Shown: piece after piece, positions 1-8,075 of the stretch | How positions within the stretch are numbered: the first letter of the stretch is position 1 | Layout of the letters: each line of letters starts with the position of its first letter | Source: JALZMG01 sp963844175 | GTDB lineage: Bacteria > Actinomycetota > Acidimicrobiia > Acidimicrobiales > Ilumatobacteraceae | DNA length: 64,000 nucleotides | Direction of reading: 5' to 3' | Assembly: GCA_963844175.1 (NCBI GenBank) | Contig: CAWJNE010000013.1 | Span: forward strand, 124,001-188,000 | Made by a program: the position numbers and the translations under genes | The notes under the pieces: generated by a model | What the model was told of the DNA's origin: nothing | Databases searched by the model: none | What the model saw: only the letters and a program-made list of their open reading frames with translations

Positions 1-1
1 C

Positions 2-643
2 CTCGGACAGGGCAACCGGGCCAACGCCACCATCGGCCGAGCGGTGCAGCTCGTCGTGCGCAACGTGGGCGGCGGGCGCCCGGGCGGGGTGGACCGGGCG
101 ACGCACGGCAACCCGGGCAAGATCGGGTTCTGCTTCGCCGAGCGGCCCGACTCGCCGTTCGACACGCTGGCCGAGAGCCGGGGCGCGCCGGCCGGCATCG
201 ATGCCGTCACGGTGTTCCCGGGTGAGGGGCCGCGGTGCATCGTCGATCAGCTCTCGCGCTCGCCGGAGAGCCTCGCCCGGTCGCTGGCCTCGTGCCTGCG
301 CACGCTGCACCACCCGAAGCTGGTGCTCGGCTTCGACGCCATCCTCGTGCTCGGCCCCGAACACGCCAGGGTGTTCGCCGACGCCGGGTGGGACCGCCAG
401 CGCGTGCTCGCCGAGCTGGACCGCAACCTGCAGGTGCCCGGGTCCGAGCTGGTCCGTGGCGCCGACGGGATCGACGAGGGCCTTCCCGAGCGGTTCGCCG
501 ACGCCACGCTGCCCAAGTTCCGCCCCGGCGGAGTGCTCCTGGCGTGCGCGGGTGGGGGCGCAGGGCTGTTCTCGGCCATGATCGGGGGCTGGGCCAACGG
601 GGACATCGGTTCGCAGCCGGTCACCAGGGAGGTAACTCGATGA
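2..643 (+). CDS. Conserved protein upstream of UGSC selenoprotein (5' end cut by window)
   Basis: The frame is open from the window edge to TGA at 641-643, so the N-terminus is missing; about 213 residues are visible. No enzyme domain is recognised with certainty. The visible part has Gly-rich segments (GNPGKIGFCF near the start, GGGAGLFSAMIGGW near the end) and no membrane segment or signal peptide. Its stop overlaps the start of the next gene in an ATGA, so the two are almost certainly translated together. I infer that it is a functional partner of the UGSC protein. Codon use is typical of the window. The true start lies outside. Confidence 0.75.
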   Translation, partial: LGQGNRANATIGRAVQLVVRNVGGGRPGGVDRATHGNPGKIGFCFAERPDSPFDTLAESRGAPAGIDAVTVFPGEGPRCIVDQLSRSPESLARSLASCLRTLHHPKLVLGFDAILVLGPEHARVFADAGWDRQRVLAELDRNLQVPGSELVRGADGIDEGLPERFADATLPKFRPGGVLLACAGGGAGLFSAMIGGWANGDIGSQPVTREVTR

Positions 644-1170
644 CGGCCACCAGATATGTGCTCGATCCGACCGGCGAGCGATCCGTCGTCGAGCGCCAGC
701 GGCTCGACCGCCCGGCGTCGATCGCCGGGTTGCGCGTCGGGCTCCTCGACATCTCCAAGCCGAGGGGCGACATCTTCCTCGACCGCCTCGACGAGCGGCT
801 GGCCGGCGACGGCGCCTCGGTGCAGCGCTACAAGAAGCCGACGTTCACGAAGCCGGCGCCCGTCGACCTGCGCCACGAGATCGCCACCCAGTGCGACCTG
901 GTGATCGAGGCGCTCGCCGATTGAGGCAGCTGCACGTCGTGCAGTGTGCACGACATCAGCGATCTGGAACTGCGGGGCGTCCCCAGCGCGTTCGTGGCGT
1001 CGGCCGAGTTCGTCCAGGCCGCCGACGCCCAGTCGGCGGCCCTCGGGTTCCCGTCGATGGCCAGGGTGTTCACGCCGCACCCGATCCAGGACCGCACCGA
1101 CGACGAGATGCGGGCGTACGCCGACAAGGTCTACGACGAGATCGTCGCCGCCGTCACAACCGCCCCCTAA
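640..1170 (+). CDS. UGSC-family selenoprotein (Sec at codon 95)
   Basis: ATG at 640 is preceded by GGGAGG (seven bases away) and overlaps the previous stop. The frame meets TGA at 922-924 and then continues with no further stop to TAA at 1168-1170, giving 176 residues if the UGA is read as selenocysteine. The residues after it are Sec-Gly-Ser-Cys-Thr-Ser-Cys (residues 95-101), the signature of the UGSC (seleno)protein family, a family first found in marine metagenome selenoprotein surveys whose Cys homologues carry CGSC. Sec95/Cys98 resembles a redox CxxC. The 74 residues after the UGA look like normal protein (e.g. RVFTPHPIQD, DEMRAYADKV). The biochemical role is unknown; thiol/selenol redox chemistry is inferred. 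No selA/B/C/D gene is in the window. An ordinary stop here would remove the signature motif. Confidence 0.88.
922..924 (+). other. In-frame UGA read as selenocysteine
   Basis: TGA interrupts an otherwise open frame exactly at the U position of the UGSC motif. The codons on both sides keep the same frame and the strong G/C third-position bias of the region. Confidence 0.85.
925..954 (+). promoter_or_regulatory. Candidate bacterial SECIS hairpin
   Basis: Positions 936-943 (GTCGTGCA) pair perfectly with 947-954 (TGCACGAC), closing a GTG loop at 944-946. The loop starts 19 bases after the UGA, within the window where SelB-binding bacterial SECIS apical loops lie, and contains guanines as expected. 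A competing 6-bp stem (930-935 with 939-944) is also possible. This is read from the sequence by eye and no folding was run. Confidence 0.65.
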
Positions 1171-1171
1171 T

Positions 1172-1231
1172 CCGGATTCTGAGCAAGGATTGCCGCCATA
1201 TTTGGCGGCATTCTTGGCTCAGAATCGGTTT
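1172..1231. terminator. Long inverted repeat between convergent genes
   Basis: An imperfect inverted repeat of about 27 bases per arm (1172-1198 with 1203-1228) is followed by TTTT on the plus strand. It sits between the UGSC stop and the stop of the convergent lyase gene and probably terminates both. Its right half (TGGCGG...GCTCAGAATCGG) recurs near 46330-46354. Confidence 0.75.
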
Positions 1232-2085
1232 TAGCGGGCGGCGAGGGCGAGGGTGCGGCGGGCCATGGCCACGTGGAGGTGTTCGATCATCCGGCCGTCG
1301 ACGGTGACCACGCCTCGGCCGTCGGCCTCGGCGGCGGCGTAGGCGTCGACCACCCGCTGGGCCAGGTCGACCTCTTCCGGCGTCGGCGACCACGCCTCGT
1401 TGGCCGGCTCCACCTGGCTCGGGTGGACCAGCGTCTTGCCGTCGAAGCCGAGCTCGACGCCCTGACGGCACTCGGCAGCGAACCCCTCGGCGTCGCGCAC
1501 GTCGTTGTACACGCCGTCCAGCACGACCTTGTCGGCTTCGCGAGCGCCCATCACGGCCGTCATCAGGTGCGCCAGCAGGTTGCTCCGCCCGGCGATCAGC
1601 GGCGCCCGCAGCTCGCGGGCCAGGTCGTTGGTGCCGAGCACCAGCACGGCCACCCGCTCGTGGGCGGCCAGGCGGCGGACGTCGAAGATCGCCGTCGGCG
1701 TCTCGACCATCGCCCAGATCGCCACGCCCGAACCACCGCCGGCGTCGAGACGGGCGGCGACATCGTCGAGCTGGTCCGTTGCGCCGACCTTTGGGATGAC
1801 CACGGCGGCGGGACCGGCGCCGGCCGCAGCGGCGAGGTCGTCGGCCCCCCACTGCGTGTCGAGCCCGTTGCAACGGATCGTCAGCTCCCGGTCCCCGTAC
1901 TCCCCGGAGACCACCGCGGCGACGGCCTGCTCCCGGGCCTCCGCCTTGGAGTCCGGAGCGACCGCATCCTCGAGATCGAAGATGATCGCGTCGCACGGGA
2001 GGTCCTTGGCCTTCTCCAGCGCCCGAGCGTTGGCCGCCGGCATGTACAGCACCGATCGCCTCGGTCGCTCGACCTCCACCGTCAC
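1231..2085 (-). CDS. HpcH/HpaI aldolase/citrate lyase family protein (CoA ester lyase)
   Basis: A 284-residue CitE-like TIM-barrel enzyme. The family cleaves or forms malyl-, methylmalyl- or citramalyl-CoA-type esters with Mg2+. Visible signatures are RSVLYMPAAN at the N-terminus, FDLEDAV (metal/substrate loop), the conserved Arg in RCNG, VIPKV, AMVETPTA, LGTNDLA, and GFDGKTLVHPSQV near the C-terminus. GTG at 2085 is preferred over the longer form starting at 2145, because the longer one overlaps the upstream gene and its extra residues (WRRRTGWQPREG) look non-coding. It lies 16 bases behind a paralogue, so the two form an operon. The exact substrate cannot be told from sequence. Confidence 0.9.
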   Translation of the reverse strand: MTVEVERPRRSVLYMPAANARALEKAKDLPCDAIIFDLEDAVAPDSKAEAREQAVAAVVSGEYGDRELTIRCNGLDTQWGADDLAAAAGAGPAAVVIPKVGATDQLDDVAARLDAGGGSGVAIWAMVETPTAIFDVRRLAAHERVAVLVLGTNDLARELRAPLIAGRSNLLAHLMTAVMGAREADKVVLDGVYNDVRDAEGFAAECRQGVELGFDGKTLVHPSQVEPANEAWSPTPEEVDLAQRVVDAYAAAEADGRGVVTVDGRMIEHLHVAMARRTLALAAR

Positions 2086-2101
2086 GCTGCTGCCCCGGCC
2101 C

Positions 2102-3160
2102 TCACGGGGCTGCCATCCCGTACGCCGACGCCAGCTCGGGATCACGGGCCGCCAGCTGGCGGGCCAGCTCGACGACCACCTTGCACTGCTTCACCGACGC
2201 GTCGTCTTCCATCTTTCCGTCGAGCAGCACCGCACCGGTGCCATCGCCCATCGCCTCGATCACCCGCAGGGCGTGGGCGACGTCGTCGGGCGGTGGGCTG
2301 AACACCCGCTTGGCGATCTCCACCTGCGACGGGTGCAGGCTCCACGCGCCGACGCACCCGAGCAGGTAGGCGTTGCGGAACTGGTCCTCGCAGGCGGTCG
2401 TGTCGGCGATGTCGCCGAACGGCCCGTAGTAGGGCAGCACCCCGTACGTCACGCAGGCGTCGACCATCCGGGCGATCGTGTAGTGCCACAGGTCCTGCTG
2501 GTACGTCGGCCGTGGCGCCTCCGGGTCGTCGGCGGAGGGATCCTGGCGCACGACATACCCCGGGTGGCCGCCGCCGACCCGAGTGGTCTTCATCCGGCGG
2601 TTGGCGGCCAGGTCGGCCGGACCGAGCGACAGCCCCTGCATGCGTGGCGAGGCGGCACAGATCTCCTCGACGTTGGCCACGCCGCGCGCCGTCTCGAGGA
2701 TGGCGTGCACCAGGATCGGACGGTCGAGGCCCGCTTTGGCCTCCAGCTGGGCCAACAGCCGATCGACGTAGTGGATGTCCTCGGGGCCCTCGACCTTGGG
2801 CACCATGATCACGTCGAGCGCCGCACCCGCTTCGGTGACTGCGGCGACCAGGTCGTCGAGGCCCCACGGCGAGTCCAACGAGTTGACGCGGGTCCACAGC
2901 TGGGTGTCCTTGTGGTCCCAGCCTGCGGCGATCTCGACCAGTCCGGCGCGCGCGTTCTCCTTCTCGGTGGCCGGTACGGCGTCCTCGAGGTTGGCCAGCA
3001 GCACGTCGACCGTCGAGGCGATCGCCGGCACCTTGGCCACCATCTTCGGGTTGAACGCCGGCAGGAAGTGGATCACCCGTGACGGCCGGAACGGCACGTC
3101 GCGGAGCGGTTCGGGGGCCCCGATGGCCAGCGGGCGGAAGAAGTCCTTGGGGGGACGCAC
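2102..3160 (-). CDS. CoA ester lyase, malyl-CoA/beta-methylmalyl-CoA lyase-like
   Basis: A 352-residue member of the same HpcH/HpaI family, longer than its neighbour and closer in layout to L-malyl-CoA/beta-methylmalyl-CoA lyases. Signatures are FLPAFNPKMV, ANLEDAV, RVNS (Arg), VPKVEG, AILETARG, LSLGPADLA and GAWSLHPSQVEIA. It is the first gene of a two-gene operon with the lyase at 1231-2085. A role in acetate, propionate or itaconate-type CoA metabolism is plausible from the family, not proven. The start ATG at 3160 begins directly with the family-type PPKDFFRPLA, so no shorter start is needed. Confidence 0.9.
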   Translation of the reverse strand: MRPPKDFFRPLAIGAPEPLRDVPFRPSRVIHFLPAFNPKMVAKVPAIASTVDVLLANLEDAVPATEKENARAGLVEIAAGWDHKDTQLWTRVNSLDSPWGLDDLVAAVTEAGAALDVIMVPKVEGPEDIHYVDRLLAQLEAKAGLDRPILVHAILETARGVANVEEICAASPRMQGLSLGPADLAANRRMKTTRVGGGHPGYVVRQDPSADDPEAPRPTYQQDLWHYTIARMVDACVTYGVLPYYGPFGDIADTTACEDQFRNAYLLGCVGAWSLHPSQVEIAKRVFSPPPDDVAHALRVIEAMGDGTGAVLLDGKMEDDASVKQCKVVVELARQLAARDPELASAYGMAAP

Positions 3161-3221
3161 GGCGAAGAGGTTACGTAGGCCGTTGCAGGCGCCCGAATCG
3201 GCCGTCGGCCAGACTGCACCC

Positions 3222-3428
3222 GTGGCACAGCTGCGGGGGCGCCGCTTCGCTCCGCTGTGGGTCTACCTGTTCGGATTGTTCGCCGCGGCAATCGCCCAGA
3301 CGTGGCTGCTGCCGCCTCGCCAGCACAGCGCATGGTTCAACGTGGTCGTCTTCGCCGCCGTCGCCGCGGCCGTGATCCTGGTGTTGACGGTGGCCGAGCG
3401 AGCACGCCACCGCAGCCCGGACGCGTGA
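3222..3428 (+). CDS. Small hypothetical membrane protein
   Basis: A 68-residue protein from GTG at 3222, with two hydrophobic segments (WVYLFGLFAAAIAQTWLL and VVVFAAVAAAVILVLTVA) and basic ends. It is divergent from the lyase operon, with 61 bases between starts. No obvious Shine-Dalgarno sequence precedes the GTG, so a leaderless transcript is possible. The function is unknown. The alternative is that this is non-coding, but two well-formed membrane segments in a row favour a real gene. Confidence 0.6.
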   Translation: MAQLRGRRFAPLWVYLFGLFAAAIAQTWLLPPRQHSAWFNVVVFAAVAAAVILVLTVAERARHRSPDA

Positions 3429-3717
3429 CGACGGCGGCGCGTGGCCGCCGGACCGGAGGTGGAGGGCGGACGACCCCCATCCGATGGCCCGGTATTCCGT
3501 CCCCCCGGGACCCAACGCGGGCGGCGCCCGGGTTCCGATGGGCGGCGCTCACGCCCCGCCGTCGTCGTGACGGGTTGGCACCACGCGTCGTGGGTTCAGG
3601 GCGGACAACTCCGAACCCGGTGACGCGCGGCGGCCGACCCGCCGTCCTGACCTCAATCCCACGTGGACGCCGTACAGCGGCCGTACCACCGCGTTGAAAG
3701 TGCCCTGAGCAGGCCTT
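3429..3717. other. Intergenic stretch with nothing recognisable
   Basis: 289 bases between two convergent genes. I see only short G/C-rich palindromes, no Shine-Dalgarno-led frame, no RNA gene and no copy of the repeats found elsewhere in the window. Confidence 0.6.
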
Positions 3718-4554
3718 TCAGCTCGGCAGTCGGGCCTCGCCGCCGGCTCGCTCCACGAGACCGTCGAGGACGAGCCCGTCGACGATGCGTTCCGGGAGGT
3801 CGTCGAGCGATCGGGGGCCGTCGACGAGCGCCCGCAGCACGGCGCCGCGCGCCTGGCGGTCGCTGCCCTCGTACGGCGCTTGTGCCGAACTGACCCCGGC
3901 CGAGCCGATGGCCGGATCGGGCGCCGGGTGCCCGGCGCGGTGCCACCGACAGGTCGGTGCGACGGGGCAGTCGGTGCACCGGGGGACGGGCCGGCAACGC
4001 GTCGCCCCGAGGTCCATCATCACCTGGTTCCACGCCCAGCCCTCGCCGCGCGGGACGGCCGCATCGGCCAATCGCTGGGCCGCCGTGGCCGTCAGGCGGC
4101 GGCCTGCCGTGCGGGCCAGGACCCTGGCGATGTTCGTCTCGACGACCCCCACGTCGCGCCCGTGGGCGAAGGCCAGCACGGCGCGCGCCGTGTACGGGCC
4201 GACGCCGGGCAGCGCGAGCAGCGACGTCAGGTCGTCGGGAAGGCATCCGCCGTGGCCCGTGACGACCAGGCCCGCGGTGCGGTGCAGGTCGCGCGCCCGC
4301 CGTGGGTACCCGAGCCCCTGCCACTCGCCGAGCACGTCGGCCAGCGCGGCCGCTGCGCACGCCGCCGGCGTCGGGTAGAGCTCGAGGAACCTGGTCCAGC
4401 GCGGCGCTACTCGAGCCGCCTGCGTCTGCTGCAGCATCACCTCGGCGACCAGGATCGACCACGGGTCGCGCGTCGCCCTCCACGGCAGGTCGCGTAGGTG
4501 CGGGAGCCCCCAGACCATGACCGCGCCCGGATCGATCACCGGCGCGAGCGTCAT
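3718..4554 (-). CDS. mutY: A/G-specific adenine DNA glycosylase MutY
   Basis: A 278-residue base-excision repair enzyme that removes adenine opposite 8-oxoguanine. It shows DLPWR (21-25), EVMLQQTQ with catalytic Glu38, the helix-hairpin-helix LPGVGPYTA (115-123), and a C-terminal 4Fe-4S motif at Cys187, 193, 196 and 202. Two details are unusual. The second catalytic residue (Asp138 in E. coli, normally in LDxN/VDxN) is Glu139 in VVETN. The first cluster spacing is five residues rather than six. The NUDIX-like C-terminal domain that reads 8-oxoG is absent; the tail is a short winged-helix-like segment. ATG 4554 was chosen because the sequence upstream of it reads as another frame of the next gene; the start lies four bases after that gene's stop. 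Confidence 0.9.
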   Translation of the reverse strand: MTLAPVIDPGAVMVWGLPHLRDLPWRATRDPWSILVAEVMLQQTQAARVAPRWTRFLELYPTPAACAAAALADVLGEWQGLGYPRRARDLHRTAGLVVTGHGGCLPDDLTSLLALPGVGPYTARAVLAFAHGRDVGVVETNIARVLARTAGRRLTATAAQRLADAAVPRGEGWAWNQVMMDLGATRCRPVPRCTDCPVAPTCRWHRAGHPAPDPAIGSAGVSSAQAPYEGSDRQARGAVLRALVDGPRSLDDLPERIVDGLVLDGLVERAGGEARLPS

Positions 4555-4558
4555 CAGC

Positions 4559-6154
4559 TCAGACGATACGAACGGTCTTGCGGTGCCAGCCGGTGGCGCC
4601 GTCGGGTGCCGGCGGCCGCCGCTCGTCGGTCTGCGTGACCCCGTCCGCTGTGACCGCCCGCACCTGCACGGCGTGCTGACCGGGCGTGGCGTCCCAGTCG
4701 AGCCACCACTGCACCCAGGTGTTGCCGCTGGCCGGGGTGCCGAGCTTCGCCGGCCGCCACTCGCCGTCGTCGATCTGCACCTCGACGGCGCTGATGCCGC
4801 CGGTCGGCGCCCACGCCACGCCGGCGATGGGCTGCGGCCCGGCGACCAGGTCGACACCGCCGCGGGGCACGTCGATGCGCGATTGGGGCTTGATCGGACC
4901 CTCCTTGGACCAACCACGCGGGATCCAGTAGCCGTCGAAGTCCTCCCACGTCGTCAGCTCGATCTCGCGCAGCCACTTGGTGGCCGAGACGTAGCCGTAC
5001 AGGCCGGCCACGACGAGCCGGGCCGGGAACCCGTGCCGGGCTCGCAGCGGCTCGCCGTTCATCCCGTAGACGACCATCGCCGTGCGGCCATCGAGGGCGA
5101 CGTCGGTCGGGAACCCGGCCGTGAAGTCGTCGACCGAGCGCCCGACGATCTGTGTCGCCCCGGCCTGCACGCCTGCCCGTTCCAGGAGTGCCTCGAGGGG
5201 CACGCCCTGCCACACGGCGTTGCCGACCAGGTTCCCACCGACCTCGTTGGAGACGCACTGCAGCGTCACGACGTCCTCGACGGCGTCCATGGCGAGCAGC
5301 TCGTCGTAGCTGATGGAGAACGGACGGTCGACCATTCCGCTGATGTCCAATCGCCAGCCAGCGACGTCGACCTGCGGCGTGCTCAGCGCAGTATCGATGC
5401 GGTAGAAGTTGTCGGTCGGCGTGACGTACGGGGACAGCCCATCGAGCGGAGGCGCGCCCGTGTCGCTCGGCGGCGCCTCGAGGACGCTCGGCCGGGGGAG
5501 GACGGTGCTGCGGCGGGTCGAGTCGACGACGTCCGACGAACCGGCTCGCCGGCCGAGGACGGTGGCGCCGATGGCGCCGGCGGCGACCACGCCGGCCGAG
5601 ACGACGAACGTGCGTCGAGTCGTGCCGTCGACGGCCGGCGCGACCTCCGCGGCGGGGGTTTCGGTCACCGCTGCGGCCGTGGCCTGGTCGCGCCTCGGCG
5701 CCAGGCGCAGCAGGATCAGGAGCGTGGCCACGCCGGCGCCGACGGCGAGCGCCGAGGCGATGACGCCGGTGGAGGTCGAGCCCTGCGGGTCGCCCACGTA
5801 GGCGAACAGGCCGACGGCGCCGAAGGCGGCGATGCCGACGATCCCGATCCACGGCCGCCTCGCCGCCGCCCGACCCAGCAGCGCGCCGAGGAGGAGCGAG
5901 ACGACGACGATGCCGACGATCAGGGCTGCTTTGTCGTTCGTGCCGAAGATGGCGATGGCGATGTCCTTGAGCGACGCCGCGTAGCGATCGATGAACTCGG
6001 TGCCGACGGCGGTGACGAGCGTCGGACCGGTGCCGGCGAGGCCGGTGACCAATTCACCGACGGCGAGCGCCACCCCGGCAGCGACGAGCCCGGCCAGCGC
6101 GGCGAACCGCCGATCGATCGGGCGCGACTGCTCGGAGCTGGTGGTCACCGCCAT
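4559..6154 (-). CDS. Membrane-anchored molybdopterin-dependent (sulfite oxidase-family) oxidoreductase
   Basis: A 531-residue protein. The N-terminal ~200 residues hold four or five membrane segments (e.g. ALAGLVAAGVALAVGELVTG, LIVGIVVVSLLLGALLG, FVVSAGVVAAGAIGATVLG). The oxidoreductase Mo-cofactor domain follows, with the Mo-ligating Cys in VVTLQCVSNEVGG, the family motifs GFPARLVV and LYGYVSATKWL, and a C-terminal Ig-like Mo-co dimerisation domain (VAWAPTGGISAVEVQIDDGEW). The catalytic domain should face outside. ATG 6154 was chosen over an in-frame start at 6520, because the latter runs through the divergent regulator gene. The substrate (sulfite or oxidised Met) is not decided by sequence. 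It is divergent from a two-component system, with 115 bases between starts. Confidence 0.9.
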   Translation of the reverse strand: MAVTTSSEQSRPIDRRFAALAGLVAAGVALAVGELVTGLAGTGPTLVTAVGTEFIDRYAASLKDIAIAIFGTNDKAALIVGIVVVSLLLGALLGRAAARRPWIGIVGIAAFGAVGLFAYVGDPQGSTSTGVIASALAVGAGVATLLILLRLAPRRDQATAAAVTETPAAEVAPAVDGTTRRTFVVSAGVVAAGAIGATVLGRRAGSSDVVDSTRRSTVLPRPSVLEAPPSDTGAPPLDGLSPYVTPTDNFYRIDTALSTPQVDVAGWRLDISGMVDRPFSISYDELLAMDAVEDVVTLQCVSNEVGGNLVGNAVWQGVPLEALLERAGVQAGATQIVGRSVDDFTAGFPTDVALDGRTAMVVYGMNGEPLRARHGFPARLVVAGLYGYVSATKWLREIELTTWEDFDGYWIPRGWSKEGPIKPQSRIDVPRGGVDLVAGPQPIAGVAWAPTGGISAVEVQIDDGEWRPAKLGTPASGNTWVQWWLDWDATPGQHAVQVRAVTADGVTQTDERRPPAPDGATGWHRKTVRIV

Positions 6155-6269
6155 GGTTCGGAACGGTACGACGGTGCGGATCTCACCGGTCGAACGAATC
6201 GAGAAACGAACGCGAAACTCTCCACCACGGCGGCTGACGGTGGGGTTCGCCAGCCGTACTGTCGTTGAG

Positions 6270-6953
6270 GTGGCTGCTCCGCTCGTGCTCGTCGTGGACG
6301 ACGAACCGATGGTGCGCGAAGTGGTCGCCGAGTACCTCCGCCGCGACGGCATGGAGGTCTGCGAGCTCGACGACGGCACCGTCGCCCTGGAGTGGTTGCA
6401 GGACCATCGACCCGACCTGGTGGTGCTCGACATCATGCTCCCAGGGACCGACGGGCTGGCGGTGCTGCGCCGCCTGCGCGCCGCAGGCGACATCCCGGTG
6501 ATCCTCCTGACGGCGCGCACCGAGGAGCTCGACCGCGTGCTGGGCCTGGAGCTCGGCGCCGACGACTACGTCGTCAAGCCGTTCTCGCCGCGCGAGCTGA
6601 CCGCCCGTGTGCGCACGGTGCTCCGGCGCGCCGCACCGGTGGCCGACGGGGAGGTGCTCGACTTCGGCGGGCTGCGCATCGACCCGCGGGCGCGCGAGGT
6701 CCTCGTCGACGGGCGACCCGTGGCGTTGACGGCGAAGGAGTTCGATCTCCTGCACGCCCTGGCCGCTTCGCCCCGCCAGGTCTTCTCCCGACGTCAGCTG
6801 CTCAGCCGCGTGTGGGACTCGGCGCCGGAGTACCAGGACCCGGCCACGGTCACGGTTCACGTCGGGCGATTGCGCCAGAAGCTGGAGCCGGATCCCGACG
6901 AGCCGCGCTGGATCAGGACTGCTCGCGGAGTGGGCTACCGGTTCGAGCCATGA
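6270..6953 (+). CDS. OmpR/PhoB-family response regulator
   Basis: A 227-residue DNA-binding regulator. The receiver domain (1-~120) shows the acidic pair VVDDEP, phospho-acceptor Asp in VVLDIMLPG, Thr in LLTART and Lys in VVKPFSPREL. The C-terminal winged helix (~130-227) has LTAKEFDLLHAL, SRRQLLSRVW, VTVHVGRLRQKL and ARGVGYRFEP. GTG 6270 places the receiver at the very N-terminus; longer in-frame starts lie inside the divergent gene. It overlaps the kinase gene by four bases (ATGA), a classic coupled pair. The divergent molybdoenzyme is a possible target. Confidence 0.93.
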   Translation: MAAPLVLVVDDEPMVREVVAEYLRRDGMEVCELDDGTVALEWLQDHRPDLVVLDIMLPGTDGLAVLRRLRAAGDIPVILLTARTEELDRVLGLELGADDYVVKPFSPRELTARVRTVLRRAAPVADGEVLDFGGLRIDPRAREVLVDGRPVALTAKEFDLLHALAASPRQVFSRRQLLSRVWDSAPEYQDPATVTVHVGRLRQKLEPDPDEPRWIRTARGVGYRFEP

Positions 6954-8059
6954 CGGAGACGGCGGCGCGCATCGTCGGCGTGGTCGGGCTGGTCGCCGCG
7001 ACCCTGGCGGCCGGGGTGGCGCTGCGTGGCGTCGCCCGGCGGACCAGGACCCTGCGTGGGCTGCTCCTGCTGGTCACGTTCGGCTCGTTGGCCATCGGCG
7101 CCGTGGTCGCCGTGGTGCTGGCGTGGCTGATGGTGGTCGACGACGATGCGCTGCCGGCGGTGGTCGGCGTGCTCGCCGTGACGGCGGTGCTGGCGACGGT
7201 CCTGGTGCTGCTCGCCTCGGCCCCGCTCGGTCGCGACGCCCGCCGGCTCGAGGAGACCGTGCGCGGCATCGAGGCCGGCGATCGCGACGTCCGCAGCGGT
7301 CTGCGGCGGGCCGACGAGCTGGGCCACGTCGGACGGGCGCTCGACGAGCTGACCGCGCGGCTCGGCCAGCTGGAGCACGAGCGCGAGCAGCTGGACGAGG
7401 CGCGGCGGGCGATGTTCTCGAACATCGGCCACGACCTGCGAACGCCGTTGAGCGCGCTGCGGGCGGCGGTCGAGGCGCTGGCCGACGGAGTGGCGCCCGA
7501 GCCGGAGCGCTACGTCCGAGCGATGCAGCGTGACGTCGAGGCGCTGTCGGCGCTGGTCGAGGACCTGTTCCTGCTGGCTCGCATCGAGGGCGGACGGCTC
7601 GACCTGGTGCGATCACCGCTCGACCTGGTCGAACTGGCCGGCGAGGCGGTCGAGGCGCTGGAGCCGACGGCGGCGGCACACGGCGTCGGCATCCGCATCG
7701 ACGCCAGTGGCCGGGCCCCGGTGGTCGGCAACCCGACGGCGATCAGCCGCGTGATCCGCAACCTCCTCGACAACGCCATCCACCACTCGCCACCCGGTTC
7801 GGTGGTGCGGATCAGCGTGGCCCGCGACGCCGACGGCCCGCGGGTGCGCGTCGTCGACGACGGACCGGGCTTCCCGGCCGACTTCGCCCCCCACGCCTTC
7901 GATCGGTTCGCCCGGGCCGACCGGAGCCGCAACCGAGCCACCGGAGGCTCAGGGCTCGGCCTCGCCATCGCCCACGGCCTCGTGGAGGCGCACGGCGGGC
8001 GAATCTGGATCGAACCACCGCCCGGCGGGCACGTCGCCTTCGTCCTGCCCGCCGGCTGA
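6950..8059 (+). CDS. Sensor histidine kinase, partner of the upstream regulator
   Basis: A 369-residue membrane kinase. Three hydrophobic stretches in the first ~90 residues (VGLVAATLAAGVAL, LLLLVTFGSLAIGAVVAVVLAWLMVV, VVGVLAVTAVLATVLVLLA) leave little room for an external sensor domain. A HAMP-like region follows (RRLEETVRGIEAGDRD), then a coiled-coil segment and the H-box SNIGHDLRTPLSALR. The catalytic domain has NLLDNAIHHSP (N box), VVDDGPGFP (G1) and GGSGLGLAIA (G2). The start ATG overlaps the regulator stop. With such a small outside loop it may sense the membrane itself. Confidence 0.93.
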   Translation: MTETAARIVGVVGLVAATLAAGVALRGVARRTRTLRGLLLLVTFGSLAIGAVVAVVLAWLMVVDDDALPAVVGVLAVTAVLATVLVLLASAPLGRDARRLEETVRGIEAGDRDVRSGLRRADELGHVGRALDELTARLGQLEHEREQLDEARRAMFSNIGHDLRTPLSALRAAVEALADGVAPEPERYVRAMQRDVEALSALVEDLFLLARIEGGRLDLVRSPLDLVELAGEAVEALEPTAAAHGVGIRIDASGRAPVVGNPTAISRVIRNLLDNAIHHSPPGSVVRISVARDADGPRVRVVDDGPGFPADFAPHAFDRFARADRSRNRATGGSGLGLAIAHGLVEAHGGRIWIEPPPGGHVAFVLPAG

Positions 8060-8075
8060 CCGAGAGGAAGCAACC

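Noticed and set aside
640..924. The UGSC gene ending at TGA 922 as a 94-residue protein
   Set aside because: This would drop the family signature that begins at the UGA itself, while the same frame continues with 74 normal-looking codons to the next stop.
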